64,000 bases of DNA from NCBI RefSeq assembly GCF_963576615.1, contig NC_088712.1, positions 33,861,155 through 33,925,154 on the forward strand, in the 5' to 3' direction. Origin of the DNA: Watersipora subatra. Lineage: Eukaryota > Bryozoa > Gymnolaemata > Cheilostomatida > Watersiporidae. This document shows, piece by piece, positions 12,705-25,064 of this stretch (its first letter is position 1; each line of letters opens with the position of its first letter). The position numbers and the translations under genes were made by a program. The notes under the pieces are model-generated. The model was not told where the DNA came from. It saw nothing but the letters and a program-made list of their open reading frames with translations, and did no database searches.

Positions 12705-12896
12705 TCAACGAGTAGATATTCCAATTCTTTGCTGCAGCATGCAGTCATATATAATGATGTCACGCCTTGTGTTTTCTGTAGGCCTATCAGCTACAACACA
12801 CATATCTGTTACAACCATTAAAAACCGCTTTCCATCTTTGATGTTGGGTAGGAGTGTGACAACCTTCTGGTCTCTCATTTGTAAAGTAAAAAACAT
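12705..12896 (-). pseudogene. paralogous coding-like fragment
   Basis: A minus-strand frame of 63 residues contains KVVTLLPNIKDGKRFLMVV, then DMCVVADRPTENTRRDIIIY and DCMLQQRIG. The RPTENTRRDIIIYD part aligns with RPTELSRHDLIIYD in the exon at 11998-12172, and the nucleotides there are alike too. The motif ATCAACGAGTAGATATTCC in its 3' part recurs near 17604, so part of it belongs to a dispersed sequence. Function unknown. Confidence 0.3.
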
Positions 12897-13329
12897 GGCG
12901 GTGACACTCTAAAATAGCATCAATGATGTTTATACGGAAAAGATTTGTAGCTTGTCTTAGATGTCTCCTTGTTTAGAAGCTTAGCACCACCACAGCAACC
13001 CAGATGAATGTTATGATCTTCTCTGTGCCATACTGCATAGCCCTCGCCTCTGAAAGACGCTTGAATCTCAAGGTCAGGGCTATTTCCACAGTAATCATCG
13101 TGTCAATAAATGAAATACATGGACATAAATAGTGACCAGTTATTCTAAGGATGCAATTCAGTCAAACCTTGACAGATGAAGTTAATCCATTCAAAAATTT
13201 GTTTGTATGTCAAAATTGTCATACATTACATGTTAGCACAAATAGTCTAAGAATGTACTGTATTGGATTTCATTCGTACATAACTCGAAATCTTAATGCT
13301 AAATATTTTAGATGATTGTCTATAGCATC

Positions 13330-15010
13330 ACAATAAATTGATCCCGCGACCAAACACGAACAAAGTGAGTGTTTGGGAGCTTTATGATAAATGCATATGT
13401 GCACACAACTCACGAAAATTATTCATCAATGGCCGTCCCAAACCCTTGTACCGAAATCCCATCAAAAAATTTAACCACTTTTGTGTGGAGTCATTTAAGT
13501 ATAATAATGATACAAAACACATATAAACCTATTTAAATATGTTACCAAGTCTTTGAAAAGTGTAAACATATTCTTAAAACTTACCCATCTAATCGGATTA
13601 TACATAAATAAAAAGGTTAATTTGGCTTAAAATTGCAATTAAAACCTGACAAGCCTTTTTAATCAAAATAAAGACCGACCAACAAAACGCCCATAAAGTC
13701 GTGCGACAGATGGTAGAACCATAAAGCCATGCGAATTTCACGAGAAAAACATGCACATTTCACCAGTCTATGGCATTGTCCAATTGCAGAAGGTTTCTGT
13801 AATAAACACAAGTACTGAAAAGTAATTGTTTCTTTTTTGCCAATTTTAAAGAAAACTCTGACATTTTGCACACTTACAATGAGTACTTGGGTATTCCAAC
13901 TGATGTCCAAAGCAGGAACAGTAAAGGAAATGACGATGATATTTTTCTAACCATTCTTATAAGATTAGTACAATATTTAATTATAAAAATAATGATTCAA
14001 TTTTATAAGATTATTATAAGATTTAGTTATAAGAAAAATCATTTGAATTTTCAAGATCGAAGTATATAGTGACCGATGGTGTGCAATATGTTACCGTTAT
14101 TACTTTTCTAAAGATTTTGTTGATGATACTACAGCTGTGCCCAATATCGCGGTAGGCCTACTGCCAAGCCGTTTTTAATATCTGCAAAATTAAGTGATAG
14201 GCCTACATTTTCTTACAGATATACAGCTATTTCTATGACAACCAGTTAAAATATGTTTAGATTTTTAAATTCGGCATAATCTTTTGGATGTAAATACAAA
14301 AGTATAGATAAATATCACAACTTCTTGATATTGGTTCTATGACGTTTTGAAATGTAAACAAAATTGTGCATTGGTTTTCGTTTCTCAAACTTTAACACCA
14401 GTTTTCTCATAACTATGTTTTTGCACTAATGGTAAACATACATTCAGTTTATTGACCATAAAATCTGCTGTAATTAAGCCGGAATCAAACATTTTTGCAA
14501 AATAAGTGAGAATTTTCTCCTTCTGCCAGTGTAGATAACTCTCACACACTCGTCTTAACCATGGTTTCTGTGACATGATCTATTTCTTTATTTTGCTCCA
14601 GTTTGCAAAAAACTTCCAGACACATGTCAATGCTAATGCTTGCTTTCTGTTACAGATACTGTCAAAACCACTCTACATTCAACACAACCAACTTTGAAAT
14701 TGTGTATATTACACAGCAGCTTGCCATTTTACTTCTAATATTGCATTTCTCCTATTCCAGGGGGAAGATATAAACATATAATCTTTTCATTTCATTATCG
14801 TTGTTTGTTGTACATAATAACACCCAGTACATTACAGCTACCATTGCAGCTACCATTGCAGTTCTCCCATTTCACTGCAGTGCCATTTGACTGCTAATAT
14901 TGCATTTCTCAACCAGCACTACCCTTTCTTTTTTCCATTATCACGTTGGTCGTGGGCTGTATGACAGGGGAATTTCTAGTTTAATAAATTTAGCCAAAAA
15001 TACAAATGTA
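13330..15010. mobile_element. inverted relative of the 47.8-50.7 kb element
   Basis: Several blocks are reverse complements of the 47834-50665 element. Examples are CACCAGTCTATGGCATTG near 13760 (inverse near 49625), the AAACCTATTTAAATATGTT block near 13530 (inverse near 49860), and the CATTACAGCTACCATTGCAG block near 14830 (inverse near 48080). Terminal repeats are not clear. Minus-strand frames of 62-83 residues (13659-13910, 14385-14576) may be eroded transposase, but I cannot identify them. Confidence 0.6.
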
Positions 15011-15124
15011 CAAAAAGTAACTTACATTTATGAAACTAAACAATGTTAAGAATGTACTGTATTGGATTTCATTCGTACATGGCTCGAAATCTTAATGCTA
15101 AATATTTTAGATGATTGTCTATAG

Positions 15125-16334
15125 CAGTGTTTTTTCAACTCTTTTTGAGCCAAGGCACATTTTTACATTTGAAAAACTTTGCGGCACACCACTAACCAAA
15201 AATGTTATAAAATGATACTCTGAACAGTATATTTAATCACAATATAGTTTCTCAATTTATTTATACTCAGTCAGTGTGAAAACTGGGCCTGTTTAGATGA
15301 ATAAAGCCAATTTCCTAGCGCCACCCATTATTTGAAGGTCACCTGTAATTGATACTGACATTCATCGGCTAATTAGTAGTCAAAGGTGCTTAACTAAGCA
15401 CATTGTACTAAACGACCTGTCCAAGATTCCGATGGACTTTTGAGTTTGTGGGTCAATATTAAACGCATTGACCGTGCATCAAACACATGAATAGATGCAC
15501 CTAGATCATGTGCCTGGAGATAGAGCCAACTACATCTAGGACTGGGCATTCAATCAAGGTCCTACGACATAAGTTGTGTGTTAAACTTCAGAGCAATTCG
15601 AGAACGTACATATAAACCTTGGCAGGCACGAATCCGAAGATGCTAATCGGCAAGTCGTTGAAGGGATATCCAACGTTTCAGGTCAGACGCCCGATTAAGA
15701 TTAGACTGGAGTGTCTCCAGCAAGCAGGGCCAATGCTGGCATTACCAATAAAATGACATTCAACTAATGGATGCTGATTCTAGAACTACTCAACAGTTCT
15801 AGAGAATGACGAGTACTGTTGCAATAGTGATGTATTATTTGATTTTCAACATTAAACATTTTATTACATGCCAGTAATCCCCATGTTATTTTGTATTATA
15901 TGTCTTGTATTATATTTTTGTCTTGTAATTTTATGATGGTTGATATTTTATCATTGGCTCTTTGAATTATCTTATACTATAACTTTATGTTGGATGTTAT
16001 GTTATTATTCGTTAAATGAAGTTTAACTTACAAAATCTTGAGCAGCTAGTTGAAAAATTGAATGCCATCCTTTTATTGAACGACACCTCTCATTAAACGC
16101 CATCATTAAAGGGTCGAAAAATAGAGAACGCCATGGCGGTTTTGCGGTAAATTACCCTTCCAATTTTTACATTCAAGGACACCAGACGATGACATAATAT
16201 TCACAGAGAATGATTAATAAATGTTTTGTAAAAATTGAATTTTAAAAAAGTGACATTGGATAATTTCTCACGGCACACCTGGCAAATTCTCACGGCACAC
16301 TAGTGTGCCGCGGCACCAGGGTTGAAAATCACTG
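15125..16334. mobile_element. hAT-type element with 8-bp target duplication
   Basis: The element starts CAGTGTTTTTTCAACTC and ends GTTGAAAATCACTG. It is flanked on both sides by GTCTATAG (15117-15124 and 16335-16342). The subterminal GCGGCACACC and GTGCCGCGGCACCAGG blocks match the usual ends of hAT elements. The length is 1210 bp with no transposase frame, so it is non-autonomous. The empty site is visible in the related sequence at 13317-13330, which reads straight through GTCTATAGCATCACAA. Confidence 0.9.
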
Positions 16335-16342
16335 GTCTATAG

Positions 16343-18710
16343 CATCACAACTAATTCATGTAATAAATTTAACCAAAAATACTGATGTACAAAAATTAAC
16401 TTACATGTATGAAACTTAACTAATGCAGCAATTAACAATGAAAGGTTTCTGCTATCATCTTGTCTTGGTTGTAATGACAAGACATTCCCTCTCTGTGACC
16501 TCTGTTAGAGAGTATAATTGGTCGTATCAACTGATCCAAAGATGTCTGCTCTTGTTTTCCATTATTCTTTGCAATAATTCTAGGTAAAGCGTCAACTTTT
16601 CCCCATTTTTACCACTACTACCCTCGCACTGGTTGTCTACAGAAACTCAACTTTGAAGCAAGAAATAGATGGTATAACATATTGTTTAATATTATTAGAA
16701 TAAAACACAGCGAAGACAATCTGTGCATATAAGTTCCGATCAACAATACTAGACGATGTAGGTTGGAAGCTACTCGGGATGTTGGGCCAAATATGGGTAT
16801 ATTCAGGAATCGAAAGTCAAAGTTCGACTGTATAACTGCTAGATATAAATAGTAGGTTTGATGCGTTGACTAGTTTTAATACCATTTATTCAATAAATCA
16901 GGATATTTTTTTGTTATTGACTCAAGTAATCAGTATGAGTAAGGTAAGATACTCATACCTAGACAAATCATAAACTGAGCAGAAAATCGCTGAAACAATA
17001 TCTATGAGAACTATGCAATGTTACGACTGGAGAACATTTATCGTCAGAATAAGTTAAGTGTGAAGATGATTTAAAATGAGTATGTGAGAGCAGACTGGCT
17101 TCAAACTTGGCTTCAATTGAGAGGTTATTCCTGATAGGAACTAGCATCAACTGGTAGCTGCTACACCGAAGCTCCCAAATAGGTGTCATAAAGCAGTCAA
17201 CACTTTCGTTTATAATCCTGTAAATTTAAGTCTAATGTAGAACATTTGAAATGTATGAGTCATCAGTTGCAAAGCCTTTTGTTAAATGGTTCAACTGCCC
17301 TTTCATTTGTTCAATGCCACCAATGATATACAACCCTACAAAGATAGGCGCCGAGCATCATGTGGGCGGGGTTTAATGATCGAGCTCTGTTGGATGAACT
17401 CAAACACGGCACCCGGACAAAGAAATATGCTGAACAAAGCCCCTTGTAAAATTACAAATATTATGAACAATAGTGGCTATTTTACTGATCTGTTGGTTTC
17501 AGTTTGTTGTCAAATAAATAAAGTTGCCCAACCTTGTCACCGTTATGATCAGTCAGTTGCCATTCACAAGCATTCGTGATATTAATAGTCGCCATCAACG
17601 ACATCAACGAGTAGATATTCCTATTCCATTGTAAAATAGCCCTAATTTGGTTTTATATTTAGATTTTGAGTATGAAAACTACACTGCACAGCTTTGCTTG
17701 CTGTCTGATCTTAGTGGCCAGGTCAAACAATATGACAACGACTAAAGATTTTGTCCTATTATATTAGGGGGAGCAAAATATTAATGAAAAACTAGAGAAA
17801 AAAGGACGTTGTTCGGGTGATTTTGGGTAAATTATATCTAATTTTAAGCATATACTACGACCGCTAAAAATCTCAAAATTGATAAAAATAGGTAATTCCG
17901 AAATGTTTTATTTCCATGGATCGTACATATCGCTAATATTGAAGAGGGAAAGAGAGAATTACGTGTTTGCTGGTTACAGGTTTTGTTGTGTTGTACTACT
18001 AACCGGAAATCAGGTATAATCCGCAATCGACGCAAATAGGTGATAGAAATCTAGACCCAAAAACCTAAGACAACGCGACCGCCCTGCGAGAACTGTGTTA
18101 GCTCCAGAACCCAGGCTAGCACAATCATAACAGACCTCGATCCTTAAACCCCTGTCACATGATGCCAGTAACCTATCCTGTAGGGTCATATATCATTGAT
18201 GCCACCAAAAAAATGTTCAAAATTTGTTTATTACTAGTTTTACTGTACAAAATTAAAGTACAGCAGAGCCTCATGAAAAACTACATACAAAATAGAGGGT
18301 CATTTTATGCCATAGCGCTTTCCTAATGAAATAGCTAATGGGGTATATATAATCCATCAGATGGTGGAAAATTCTTACCGTTACTGCCAATGATTTTTTA
18401 CTTTTAAGATAAAAAAACTTTACTGCAATCAGCTCAAGCACAAACATCGAAAGAGTATGCTTCACCTTTGATTTCATTCAGAAATAAGATCGCATGATCA
18501 ACAGCATCGATCATACCTAGGAAAATGGGCTTGAATAGTTTCTATTACCTTTTTTCTATTACCACTTGGCTTTTGTTTGAACTGCGAGAAGCTCTACCCC
18601 ACTAACTTACCTGTAGTATGCAAATAATTTTATATGATTTGAATGCAAGAAACAAAAATTTGTCAAATTAAAACACTTGAGCCACTAATACAAAAAAGTG
18701 GGTTCTTAAA
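16343..18710. other. unassigned sequence
   Basis: The first ~100 bp continue the repeat interrupted by the hAT element. The rest has short frames only. A 97-residue plus frame at 17286-17579 has no motif I recognise. No splice-supported exon was found. Confidence 0.35.
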
Positions 18711-19017
18711 GGTTGACTTGCAACAAAATTCACATTACAGTTATTTGGTATCAAAAGGTTCGCCATGTCTAAAGGTATAAACACACTAGGCGATATTTAG
18801 AGCGATATCGCGCTGCGTGGCGCTAATCTGCGCTGGAATTCACTCAGCGTGCTCATGCAGAGCGATAACGCTAGACTTTTGTCTACACAACTTTATCGCC
18901 CGTGAGGTGCATTTTGATTGGTTGTTTTCATTCCCCCATAATGCTTCGATTTTCGCGTACCATATTTCTTCCTTTGTTAACGACTGTCCGAGGTACGACT
19001 TTCTGAACACGCGCAAA

Positions 19018-20090
19018 ATGAACATTGAACTTTTCATCGAGTTAATAAGAGAAAATCCTGTATTATATGATACAAAACACAAAAGCTACAAAGATTCACA
19101 CATGAAAAATAATATTTGGGAAGTAATTGTGCTGAAAGTTGGTCATATTGAGAATGGTAAGTAATTATTGTTTATTATGTAAACGGCTCCGTTGTACTTA
19201 ACTATACTAAGTACATCGGCTACATGACATATGTGGGATGAATTTAATCAAATAGTTTAAAGTAGCTTTCTTAACGGGATGTAACTAATATTTATTTGTT
19301 TTAGTAACAAAAGCAAAGCAACAATGGAAGTCGCTGCGTGATCAGTTTAGAAAATGCGTACTTGAAAAGAATAGAGCACAGCGGTCTGGCGCAGCTGCTT
19401 GCCCAGATCCAAAATGGAAATGGTTTCCATTTCTGAAATGGCTTAAAGACCATGTTGATCGACCAAGGTTAGTTAATGGACACACGTTTGCAGTTAGTAT
19501 AGACTAGAATCATAGACTTATAATCTGATTGCCAATATAAATGAACTAGTTGGATATCTGAACCATTACCTAAAATGAGTGAAGGAAATTTTGATCTACA
19601 GCAGCTGTTGTCAGCCTCGCGTGCATGCTCAGTAATTGTAATAAATTATTATGTGCTTGCAAATAGATGCACATGCATAAATTAACACCAAAAAAATTAA
19701 TAAAATAAGCTTTGTCGTTTTAGCACTACGAGCACTATCAGTACATTAGAGGAAGTGGCTGCTGTGAGCATAGATGAGGAAGAATGCCCGTCTACAAACA
19801 TCTCCTTACTTGCATCAGCCTCCCAAACATCCCAAGCTCCCTCATCGTCCAAGAGTAAGAAGAGGAAGTGTGCCGAAGTTGACTTTGGCCAGGAATTGCT
19901 TAAACGTTTTGATTCAATGGATCAAGAGGATAGACTTGACAGTTTTGGAGCAGAGGTGGCCAGAGACATTCGCTCCATTAAAGGAGAACTAGAACAGGAG
20001 CTAGTTATAAGAGAGATAAGGGACATAATATTCAGGGCTAAGTTTACCAGAAGTGCACATGCTGCCCACACTGAGGAGTTGAACGGATAG
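19018..20090 (+). CDS. Harbinger accessory MADF-domain protein
   Basis: Three exons, 19018-19156, 19305-19467 and 19724-20090, join in frame to 222 aa, with GTAAGT and GTTAGT donors. Residues 3 to about 98 form a MADF domain: IELFIELIRENPVLYD, then NIWEVIVLKVG, QQWKSLRDQFRK and KWKWFPFLKWLKDHV. A Lys-rich segment SSSKSKKRKC follows, likely a nuclear signal. The C-terminus (SFGAEVARDIRSI to EIRDIIFRAKF) resembles the BESS interaction motif. In known Harbinger elements the Myb/MADF partner binds transposon DNA and brings the transposase into the nucleus, so I infer the same here. AATAAA at 20154 could serve for polyadenylation. A start upstream of 19018 is possible, but this ATG begins exactly at the domain. 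Confidence 0.88.
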
Positions 20091-20316
20091 CTTTATATTA
20101 TGATTTCATTTTTAATACACACTTAGTAAATATATATTGTTTGGTAATATAATAATAAATATATATTGCTTGATATTATAATAACAAATATAGTTTGCTT
20201 AATAATATAATAATATTTTGCTTAATTATATAATAATATTTTGCTTAATAATATAGTGTATTTGCTTTTAAAATTGTTGTGACATTAAAATTGTACACAA
20301 TAGACAACAACAGAGC
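20091..20316. repeat. AT-rich spacer between converging genes
   Basis: Imperfect 20-30-bp units around TTGCTTAATAATATAATAAT fill the gap between the two stop codons. The tract probably contains the 3' untranslated regions and polyadenylation signals of both genes. Confidence 0.6.
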
Positions 20317-22325
20317 TCATTGCGTTCTGCGTACATGGGCATCTTGCCATTCCACAGCCCCAAGTCCAGTGAAGTATGATTTAAAGTGGTTTCTGATGTC
20401 GGCGGCATCTAGACTGTAGCTGCGGTTTGTTTGTCTGCGGTTATGAGCAGGTGTCTCGCGTCGCCAGATACCTTCCACGATTTCTCCTCCAGGTGCTATG
20501 GAGTCGGCAAACCCTGGTGGGCTGTATGGGTTTATGTTTTGTTCTCTCATAACATTGTGGAGAACACAAGTTGCTAAGATAACTCTCTTGGCATTATCTG
20601 GTGACATGACAAGAGTATTGTCCCTCAAACATCTCCATCTAAAAAATTTCAAGTGAAGCAAATTGTAAACAGCGCATAATGAAAATGTCACATAGTGCCT
20701 AATATAATAATATTTTTGCACATGGTGTTTCAAGCAGTAAAGTAGATTGCAGATTTGTGTATTGAGAACACTAACCTAGAGGTCATTATGCCAAAAGCAT
20801 TTTCAATGGTCCTCCGTGCCCTGCTTAGCCGATAGTTGAAAATCTTCTTGCCATGGCTGTCTACCACTCTCCCTGGGAATGGCCGCATTAACCATGGCTT
20901 AAGAGGGAACGCCTCATCTCCTACCATCACAAATGGTAATGGCTGAGAAGTTCCTGAAATAAATACAAAATCATCAAATGACTCCTATTGTACATATCAC
21001 TCTGGGAAATTCAGGATGCCGATGAATATTAAGTGATATTTCAGCACTTTGTGAAAATATTTAAAGGCAAGAAATTTGTGATTTGACAAATTTTTTAATT
21101 ACCTGGCAAGTTTGTTGGGGACGGTATATTGAGCTGGCCAGACTCCATTGCAGCGTTTAATGAAGACTGGCCAAAGGTTCCCCCATCAGAAAATCGTCCG
21201 GGAGTGCCAACATCAACATACGTAAATCTGTACTTGGCATCGCACATTGCCATAAGTACAACACTAAAATAATTAAAAAGATATTTGCCCTGTGACAAGT
21301 AATGTGCTAGTTTACAAGCAGATTGCCAAGACCCAACACTTGGTTTCAAATGGCAACATGGTTATATTTTGTAACATATTTCACAGGTTGGCTCATCACT
21401 AATAAAAAAATTGCTACTCTAAACAAGAAATGTGTGGAGAGAAGGTGAAGAGGAGGCGAAATAAGAAAAAACCATGCTAGAAATGCTTTACAAACATTTT
21501 GTTACCTAAAAGTCCTCTTGTAGTTGAAATACATTGAGCCGCTGTTACGTGGTGCCTGGATTTGACAATGTTTCCCGTCTACACTTCCCAAGCAATTGGG
21601 AAAATTCCATGTTTGCTCATATCTGTAATACAAATAGAATCAATTGTTGAGACATTATGTTACATGATGCATAAATTGATGTGAACAGCTAAAGTATTTG
21701 AGATAAAAATCAGTGTTTTCTCATACATGATAATTTAGCAGGTACAAAATAGCACTTTACTAAACAACGTTTTTTATTTAACTGAGAAAAAATGAACAAT
21801 TATTTATAAGATCTATATTAATTACCCTTTGGCGATATCGAGCCAGGCATCCTCGGTAGATGGAGTTACCAGATAAGTATGACGCAAACGATTCCAAATA
21901 GAATCACAAGTGGTATAAATGATTTCTCTCGCTGTGGACAGCCCTACTCTAAAAAACATGGCTATCAATTTGATGCTGTCCCCGGTGGCTAAGTAGAGTA
22001 GAGTGAGTGTGAGTCGCAGTTCTGCTGATATAGCTTTTCTCAACTGGGTGTCCGATTTAACAATGTCTTCTTTAATAAATTCTAATATGTGGTTGAAGCA
22101 TTGGGGTGTGACACGGACAGCTTCTCGGTAAAGGTGCTGGTGGGAGTTGTTGCGTTGGTAAACTTCAAAAACACTGTTATAACCACCTTGCAACGCTCTA
22201 TTAAGGTTAGGCATTTGAATCCAAAAACGTTTGTTCTTGTTTCTTTTGGTAATTCGCAATTTATGAATGTGAGATAGTCCTAGTAGCATCAAAAGTCGTT
22301 GACGACGTTGTTTTGTAAGCGCCAT
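20317..22325 (-). CDS. PIF/Harbinger DDE transposase (HARBI1-like)
   Basis: Five exons, 22325-21826, 21622-21506, 21263-21103, 20953-20776 and 20638-20317, total 1278 nt and encode 425 aa without a stop. All introns are GT-AG and the phases match. The N-terminal ~165 residues contain a helix-rich region ([16 protein letters not shown] to [11 protein letters not shown]) typical of HARBI1 proteins. The DDE_Tnp_4-type catalytic core shows Asp182 in GSVDGKH, Asp272 in VGDEAFPL and Glu310 in [11 protein letters not shown]. The conserved [19 protein letters not shown] sits between the first two. It should cut and paste the 22-bp ends. Length is in the usual range of about 350-450 aa. Nothing looks broken, so activity is possible. 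Confidence 0.93.
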
Positions 22326-23029
22326 ATTTACTTGTAACTATTGAGAACTCCGGAGTAACTGGTTATACAGAATTCTATTGGCTATTTGCGAGCACGCTCT
22401 ATTTACTTATCGCTGGTGAATCGCTCCAGTGTGTTTATGCACACGCTAGCGATATTTCCGCCCTCTTCATGACGCTCGCGATAAAATCGCCTAGTGTGTT
22501 TATACCTTTAGTCTGCTGTGTTGTAGGTGCAAAATATGTGGGAATGTGATTACAAGCTCTTAAAAGCTCAAATATGAAAAGCCGCCGTAGATGGGAATCT
22601 GTTTATTTCTCTGACGCAGTCATGACAGTTTGGTTAATGTCTTGTCACGTGATGTTCTCACGTGAATTGAAAGGCCAATAAAAAACTCAACATAAAACTT
22701 ATCGTAGCACTAGTTTATTACAAACACTTCGGATTTTATTGAAGACCCCGTATCAAATATAGATGCTCGCTACTTTACAGTTTTGTTTCGGCTTGATCTA
22801 ATCGTCAAGTCGTAATCTGATCATGTGACCCAATACTTCGCAAATAGTTTTTGCAGTACTTTTCTATTATCACAGGTGACCAACAGGCTCGTCTTGATTA
22901 TCAAAAAATGATATGTACTCCTTCGAGGTAAGGTTGAAAAATTAAATGAATTTTTACGGTAAGTTATAAGATATCATTGCTAAAAGTGACAGCATTACAA
23001 CGACGATAAAAGAGACGCGTACGAACAAT

Positions 23030-24412
23030 GGGGGTCCTACCACACGAAGTTGTCGTCAGAATAATCACTTTTAAAATCGCTGTCGTCACTTTTAAAATCA
23101 CTGTCGTCACCTTTTTTAAGTTGGTAACCAAAACAACCTCTCTCTTCACATTCGTTATTTTAATACAAATATTCATTCTGGTGGCACTGGGTTGCGTTAA
23201 AAACCTGAAACTTGCTCAGCTTTAACTATTGCTAATCAAAAGCATGGCTCAACCAGCGACCTTCACAAACTTATTAGCAATGTTTGGGAGCATTGCTGAT
23301 TACCCCACAAAAAGTGACAGCCGTCTTAGGTTTTTAGGGCTACATTATTTGCACTGAAAATAGACCAAGATTGTCTTTAATTATCACTGTCAGTCACAGA
23401 CTTTGAAACGGATTTGCTGTCAGTGTCGTGGCATTTAATTGCTGTTTACTTTATTTACCTGACAGTCTATAAATGCTAGGCCAGATGCTTCAAACCAAAA
23501 CTAGTGAAGTTTCGTTTGATCGTGTTGATTTATGGACAAATAATAAATTAGTAAAGGTACGGCCACACGTAACAAATTTTTCGTTGGTTCTGACCGAAAT
23601 CATGAAATTAACAAAACACAGAATTATTCTGTGCTGCTGGAATCGTGCTAGCGAGCACAATTCTAGCAGTTTTTGCAATTAGTATAGTCCAAGAGACGTA
23701 TAATGACACAATAGAGGTATAAGTGCAATTCAACATAGTACACACGATGCAACTGCTTAGATTGCGCTATTGTATGTATTTATCTTTTGGGCACTATAGC
23801 TACAAATTGTTTATTTTTTAATAATAAAACTTTCCTTTTTAGCAGCAAAGGTTTTGTGGTAGAAAATGTTGCCATCTTTAGTGCAATCAAGTCGGTTGCA
23901 TCGTATTTACTATGGTAAATTGCCGTGATATTTTTCTTGCGTGTCGCATTATGTTCTCGGACTACATAAATTTTAAAATTTGCTAGATTCGTGCTCGTTT
24001 ACCAACAATAGCCCAACATAAACAGTTACACCGTGTGAACCATGTTGAATTGCTTTCTTTTTTTATTGTGTGTCGCAATACGTTTCTTGGACTATACTAA
24101 TTGCTAAAGCTGTTAAAATCTTGCTCGCTAAGAATTTGTTTAGTCTATTAAAAGCGTTTCGTCGACGAATTCGGTGGGCCTGCACAGCTCAAATAATTCT
24201 GCGATTTTCGACCGAATAATTCTGTGTTTTCGGCCAGAACGCGAAACCAATGAAAAATTCGTTACGTGTAGCCGTACCTTTAGTAATCCTACCGACACAT
24301 TTATCGTCACTTCATCACCTACATTGATAATTAATGGTCGTCTCGCCTGTCACTTTTCAAATATCCCTGTCGTCGGGAAGTCAGAATCGTCACAAAACAT
24401 GGGAGGACCCCC
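23030..24412. mobile_element. GGGGGTCC-ended DNA element with 6-bp duplication
   Basis: The left end GGGGGTCCTACC and right end GGGAGGACCCCC are inverted, and AACAAT stands on both sides (23024-23029 and 24413-24418). Other copies of the host repeat have a single AACAAT at this place, which confirms an insertion. The element is 1383 bp, has no recognisable transposase, and contains another insertion at 23555-24279. The superfamily is uncertain. Confidence 0.75.
23555..24279. mobile_element. AGGTACGG-ended foldback MITE
   Basis: AGGTACGGCCACACGTAAC at the left is matched inverted at the right (GTTACGTGTAGCCGTACCT), and the similarity continues through AAATTTTTCGTTGGTT. Deeper inverted blocks (GCAATTAGTATAGTCCAAGA near 23678 and its inverse near 24088) make it a long foldback. 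TTAGTAA lies on both sides. The AGG..CACAC end resembles the Harbinger end at 18773, so it may be mobilised by a related transposase. It has no coding region. Confidence 0.7.
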
Positions 24413-24718
24413 AACAATAGACATGGTTTTATTGAATGCATGAAGTATATTTGTGAAAATATTTCGACGAATAAGGTTGCATGAAAGTGTAAACAGAAAC
24501 CATCTCCTACAACTACATCACATTTGAGCCGTTTTGGAAAGAGAATTCAAACTACGGCGATCTCGAGTGGCTGCGATTAACTGTTCGTTTTTTAGCTTTT
24601 AAGAGCTTGTAATCACATTTCCACATATTTTGCACCTACAACACAACAGAGTAAGACATGGTGAATCTTTTGATGCCAAATAACTGTAATGTGAATTTTG
24701 TTGCAAGTCAACCTCTAA

Positions 24719-25064
24719 CATTCTGATGTGCAATGCAATAAACAGGCAATTTACATGAACGAATCAAATCAAATAATTTATCAAAAAAGTAATTAAAACC
24801 AATTTACATCGAAAAAAGATGGATTTAAAAAGTCATGATTTTTCCAACCCTACTGTGTTATTAATGTTGTACTAAATAGAACTCTTGCCTCCTGTTCTGT
24901 TGTCCATTCAACATGTTCTCGAGCCAAACAGATCCTCATCTTGCACAGTGCTTTTGCCAGCAACGGTTTTCTGCGAGTTTTTCAAACACAAACTAGTGAA
25001 GTGAACATTACTAGACAAGGATAGGCGACTCCCAACTCAAAGCGAGTCCATGCAGACTCAATGA
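24719..25064. other. unassigned sequence
   Basis: No gene or repeat end is recognised. The last ~50 bp grade into the adjacent minisatellite. Confidence 0.35.

Larger units (their letters stand above)
18773..22507. mobile_element. PIF/Harbinger transposon, apparently intact
   Basis: The ends are perfect 22-bp inverted repeats: AGGTATAAACACACTAGG plus CGAT at the left and its reverse complement at the right. The flanks are TAA at the left and TTA at the right, compatible with the 3-bp TWA duplication of this superfamily if one base changed. The 3735-bp element holds the two genes expected of a complete Harbinger, a DDE transposase on the minus strand and a MADF (Myb-like) DNA-binding protein on the plus strand, converging around 20100-20310. 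Every intron has GT-AG ends and both frames are unbroken. Insertion into a TTAA repeat shows it is younger than that repeat. Confidence 0.93.
18716..24718. mobile_element. TTAA repeat, copy B, split by nested elements
   Basis: The left arm is at 18720-18769 after TTAA, and the remainder runs from 22511 to 24714, ending GTCAACCT then CTAA (one change from TTAA). It is interrupted by the Harbinger element (18773-22507) and by the GGGGGTCC element (23030-24412). Without these inserts it is about 870-880 bp, like copies A, D and E. Confidence 0.85.

Noticed and set aside
13159-16830. One large element bounded by CAGTCAAACC at 13159 and TTCGACTGTA near 16825
   Set aside because: The two ends are only weakly inverse, and the left end lacks a flanking TA, so the pairing is not supported.
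17286-17579. 97-residue plus-strand frame
   Set aside because: No motif, no splice context and no second copy. I could not distinguish it from chance.
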